NCBI RefSeq assembly: GCF_004803465.1
Contig: NZ_SRSF01000001.1
Location: 620,501-684,500, forward strand
From: Neolewinella litorea
Lineage (GTDB): Bacteria; Bacteroidota; Bacteroidia; Chitinophagales; Saprospiraceae
Direction of reading: 5' to 3'
DNA: 64,000 nt
Below the pieces are notes generated by a model, which worked only from the letters and a program-made list of their open reading frames with translations, searched no databases and had not been told where the DNA came from. How positions within the stretch are numbered: position 1 is the stretch's first letter; every line of letters begins with the position of its first letter. Shown here piece by piece: positions 62,259 through 64,000 of the stretch. Both the position numbers and the translations under genes were made by a program.

Positions 62259-63220
62259 TTGACAAAGGGTTATTTTTACTGACCATGCGGTACGTCCCCC
62301 TTACCACATTGCTCAGGCAGTCCGGAGTACTGTTTCTCAGCTTTTTTGTCTTCGTCGCTTGTGAAGAAGCCGTGGACCTGGAGTTCGACGTGCCCAAAAG
62401 CAAGCTTGTCCTTTCCTCCAGCTTCTACCCGGCTGAGCCAGTGATCCTGCGCGTCAGCGCCACCCGCCCGCGTGGAAACGCCCCCGCCCAAGAAATATCG
62501 GATGCGCAAGTATCCCTTTTCGAGGGTAATAAACTGGCCGAAGTGCTTACCTACTATCCAGGTACCGAAACCGCTGCCGGTGGCTCGTACCGAACCGTAC
62601 ATTTCAGGCCCGAGGTAGGACACGAATACACCATTCACGTTTCAGCCCCCGGATACGATCCGGTTACGGCCATTTCATCCATTCCGGAACCGGTGGCGAT
62701 CAACTCTCTCGCGGTCAAGAACCTGACGGTGATGGAGGAGGAGGGCGAGTTCGTTTACGACTACTATTTGCAGATAGACTACGCTGACCCTGCCACCGAG
62801 ACCAACTATTACGATCTGCGGATCAGTCAACTCGTGGTTCCCTTCAAGATTACCGCCCGCGGCGATACCCTCCGACTCGATCCCGTACCCAAAGCCGTCA
62901 GTACGCCTACCCAGGCAGCCATGGAAGGCAATACGGTGAGCTTACTCTTACAGGACAAGCAAGCAGAATCCATCCTGGAGGTCCACCTTCAAAGCCGCCT
63001 GAATCCGGAGAATGAGCTCCTGGATCGTATCGTTGCCGAACTGCGGACGGTGAGTCCCGAATACTACTTCTACCAGCGCAGCCTGGCGCTGCCCAACGAC
63101 CTGGGCGGAACGGGCCTCGATGAACCCGTCATTTATTTCAACAACGTGGAAAGTGGCCTGGGGGTGTTTGCCGGCTACAACTCCGTGCAGCGCGATTACT
63201 TTCCCTCCTACCACGACTAA
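62255..63220 (+). CDS. DUF4249 domain lipoprotein, receptor partner
   Basis: A 321-aa lipoprotein of the DUF4249 type, which regularly accompanies TonB receptors and is thought to act as their surface partner in uptake. The lipobox is FVFVAC; the mature part begins EEAVDLEFDVPKSKLVLSS, and SLFEGNK and TYYPGT are family segments. The ATG at 62255 overlaps the receptor stop (ATGA); the ATG at 62285 gives a shorter, more usual signal of 26 residues. Either way it is translationally linked to the receptor. Confidence 0.85.
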   Translation: MIDKGLFLLTMRYVPLTTLLRQSGVLFLSFFVFVACEEAVDLEFDVPKSKLVLSSSFYPAEPVILRVSATRPRGNAPAQEISDAQVSLFEGNKLAEVLTYYPGTETAAGGSYRTVHFRPEVGHEYTIHVSAPGYDPVTAISSIPEPVAINSLAVKNLTVMEEEGEFVYDYYLQIDYADPATETNYYDLRISQLVVPFKITARGDTLRLDPVPKAVSTPTQAAMEGNTVSLLLQDKQAESILEVHLQSRLNPENELLDRIVAELRTVSPEYYFYQRSLALPNDLGGTGLDEPVIYFNNVESGLGVFAGYNSVQRDYFPSYHD

Positions 63221-63231
63221 CCAGGAGAAAC

Positions 63232-63807
63232 TTACTCCTCCACGGGAGGTACTACGACAATTACGAAGGTCTGCGCCCACCGGTCATGCAGCGCCCGGTT
63301 CCACGGGTCCATGAACATCCACACCGCGGAGAAGGTCGGGAAGTTGTTGCCCAGGCTCACCAGAAAGTTATCGGTGAGGGGGAAGCTATTGAGGAAATCA
63401 CTGTACTCCCAAACGTCGTTGACTTCCGAAAATCCGGGCGACTGAAATATCCGGATGTAGACGAACAGGGTAATGAATCCGGAAACCGCCCAGGGGAGAT
63501 AGCGGATCAGACTCTGGTTCAATGACATGTTTTGGTTGGTGCCCTGATTGACCACGCGCAGGCGCATTAGCGCCTTGCCGGCAGTCGCTCCGAAGTAGGC
63601 TTCGGTCAGGGGCTTGTACACGAACTGAAGGAGCCACATGATCACTATACCCGCCAGGAACGGCCGTTCTACCATAAAATAGTAGATGCCGTACAGCAAC
63701 GGAGAAAGCACGAAAAAATCGACAATAGCCGCGGCCAGCCGGGGCAAGAAGCCGGCGGTCGGAACGGTGGTCGGATCGGGAAGGTCCTGGAGGGCTTGAG
63801 ACGTCAC
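63232..63807 (-). CDS. RDD-family membrane protein
   Basis: A 191-aa membrane protein with the RDD domain: RLAAAIVDFFVLSPLL (Arg and Asp in the first helix) and a second pair of helices near 55-110. The function of RDD proteins is poorly defined; transport is suspected. The start is a GTG. A short ORF ends 18 bases upstream on the same strand, so they may form one operon. Confidence 0.8.
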   Translation of the reverse strand: MTSQALQDLPDPTTVPTAGFLPRLAAAIVDFFVLSPLLYGIYYFMVERPFLAGIVIMWLLQFVYKPLTEAYFGATAGKALMRLRVVNQGTNQNMSLNQSLIRYLPWAVSGFITLFVYIRIFQSPGFSEVNDVWEYSDFLNSFPLTDNFLVSLGNNFPTFSAVWMFMDPWNRALHDRWAQTFVIVVVPPVEE

Positions 63808-63825
63808 ACGGTAGCGGGTTAGGTT

Positions 63826-63993
63826 TTACCGGCTCAAAACTACGGTACCCAACTCCTTTGCCAGAGCCAAACGCATTTCGTCGAGCTTCATTTGCACTTT
63901 TAGATGGGTGCGCAGCTTTTCAAAGTTGCCTTCTTGCTCGTATTGGGCGATGAGACGCGAGTTCTCCCGCCCCTTTCGCTCGATCTTTTCCAT
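63826..63993 (-). CDS. Short charged ORF at the window edge
   Basis: An ORF of 55 codons from ATG 63993 to TAA 63826-63828 on the minus strand. The peptide is highly charged and helical (MEKIERKGRENSRLIAQYEQ at the start), with no signal or known motif. The frame stays open upstream to the window edge, so this may be the C-terminal part of a longer gene. Likely co-transcribed with the RDD gene. Confidence 0.5.
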   Translation of the reverse strand: MEKIERKGRENSRLIAQYEQEGNFEKLRTHLKVQMKLDEMRLALAKELGTVVLSR

Positions 63994-64000
63994 TCGGAAA

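Overview
The window is GC-rich and gene-dense, and comes from a member of the Bacteroidota. The evidence is type IX secretion (T9SS) sorting domains of both kinds (gene at 790, gliding-motility C-terminal type; gene at 36107, type A), gliding-motility ABC genes gldA and gldF, a sigma/FecR/TonB-receptor/DUF4249 island, and repeated phylum-type -7 promoter boxes (TAnnTTTG, here mostly TACCTTnn). The high GC content with this gene set suggests a Saprospiria/Lewinella-like marine lineage; that placement is inference.

Layout. 1-6770: 3' end of dnaA, a lipoprotein cytochrome c, a large secreted adhesin-like protein, an unknown membrane protein, DUF177-rpmF, ridA, and a UbiA prenyltransferase that resembles plant/cyanobacterial homogentisate phytyltransferases. 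7003-14291: oligopeptidase B, a lipoprotein, CtlX-type amidinohydrolase, gamma-glutamyltransferase and an aminotransferase, a block of peptide and amino acid catabolism. 14471-18654: an SLC45-like sugar transporter, then an overlapping operon mnmH(selU)-dctQ-dctM. 19006-23472: rimK with an AstE-like deacylase, then gldA-unknown-gldF without an adjacent gldG. 23516-35445: GH30 glycosidase, recQ, a glycosyltransferase, RNase D, a giant AsmA-like protein, initiator tRNA, ferredoxin, SulP transporter, coaE. 35497-48377: secreted and lipid-anchored proteins, including an S9 peptidase fused to a formylglycine-generating-enzyme-like domain, an M24 peptidase, a GT-C-like membrane protein, GH113 and GDPD lipoproteins, a fatty acid hydroxylase and a methyltransferase. 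48512-57871: Smr protein, OmpA-like lipoprotein, unknown secreted protein, radical SAM protein with no canonical start in its conserved N-terminus, copper-type P-ATPase, a lipoprotein, sodium:alanine symporter. 57995-64000: ECF sigma, FecR, TonB-dependent receptor, DUF4249 lipoprotein, then RDD protein and a short ORF at the edge.

The clearest unexplained pattern is regulatory. Six genes carry a TACCTTnn box placed 4 (once 5) bases before the start codon, which predicts leaderless mRNAs. Other candidates for novelty are the HPT-like prenyltransferase, the TRAP permease pair coupled to mnmH, and the peptidase-FGE fusion. I saw no CRISPR array, insertion sequence, prophage or rRNA.
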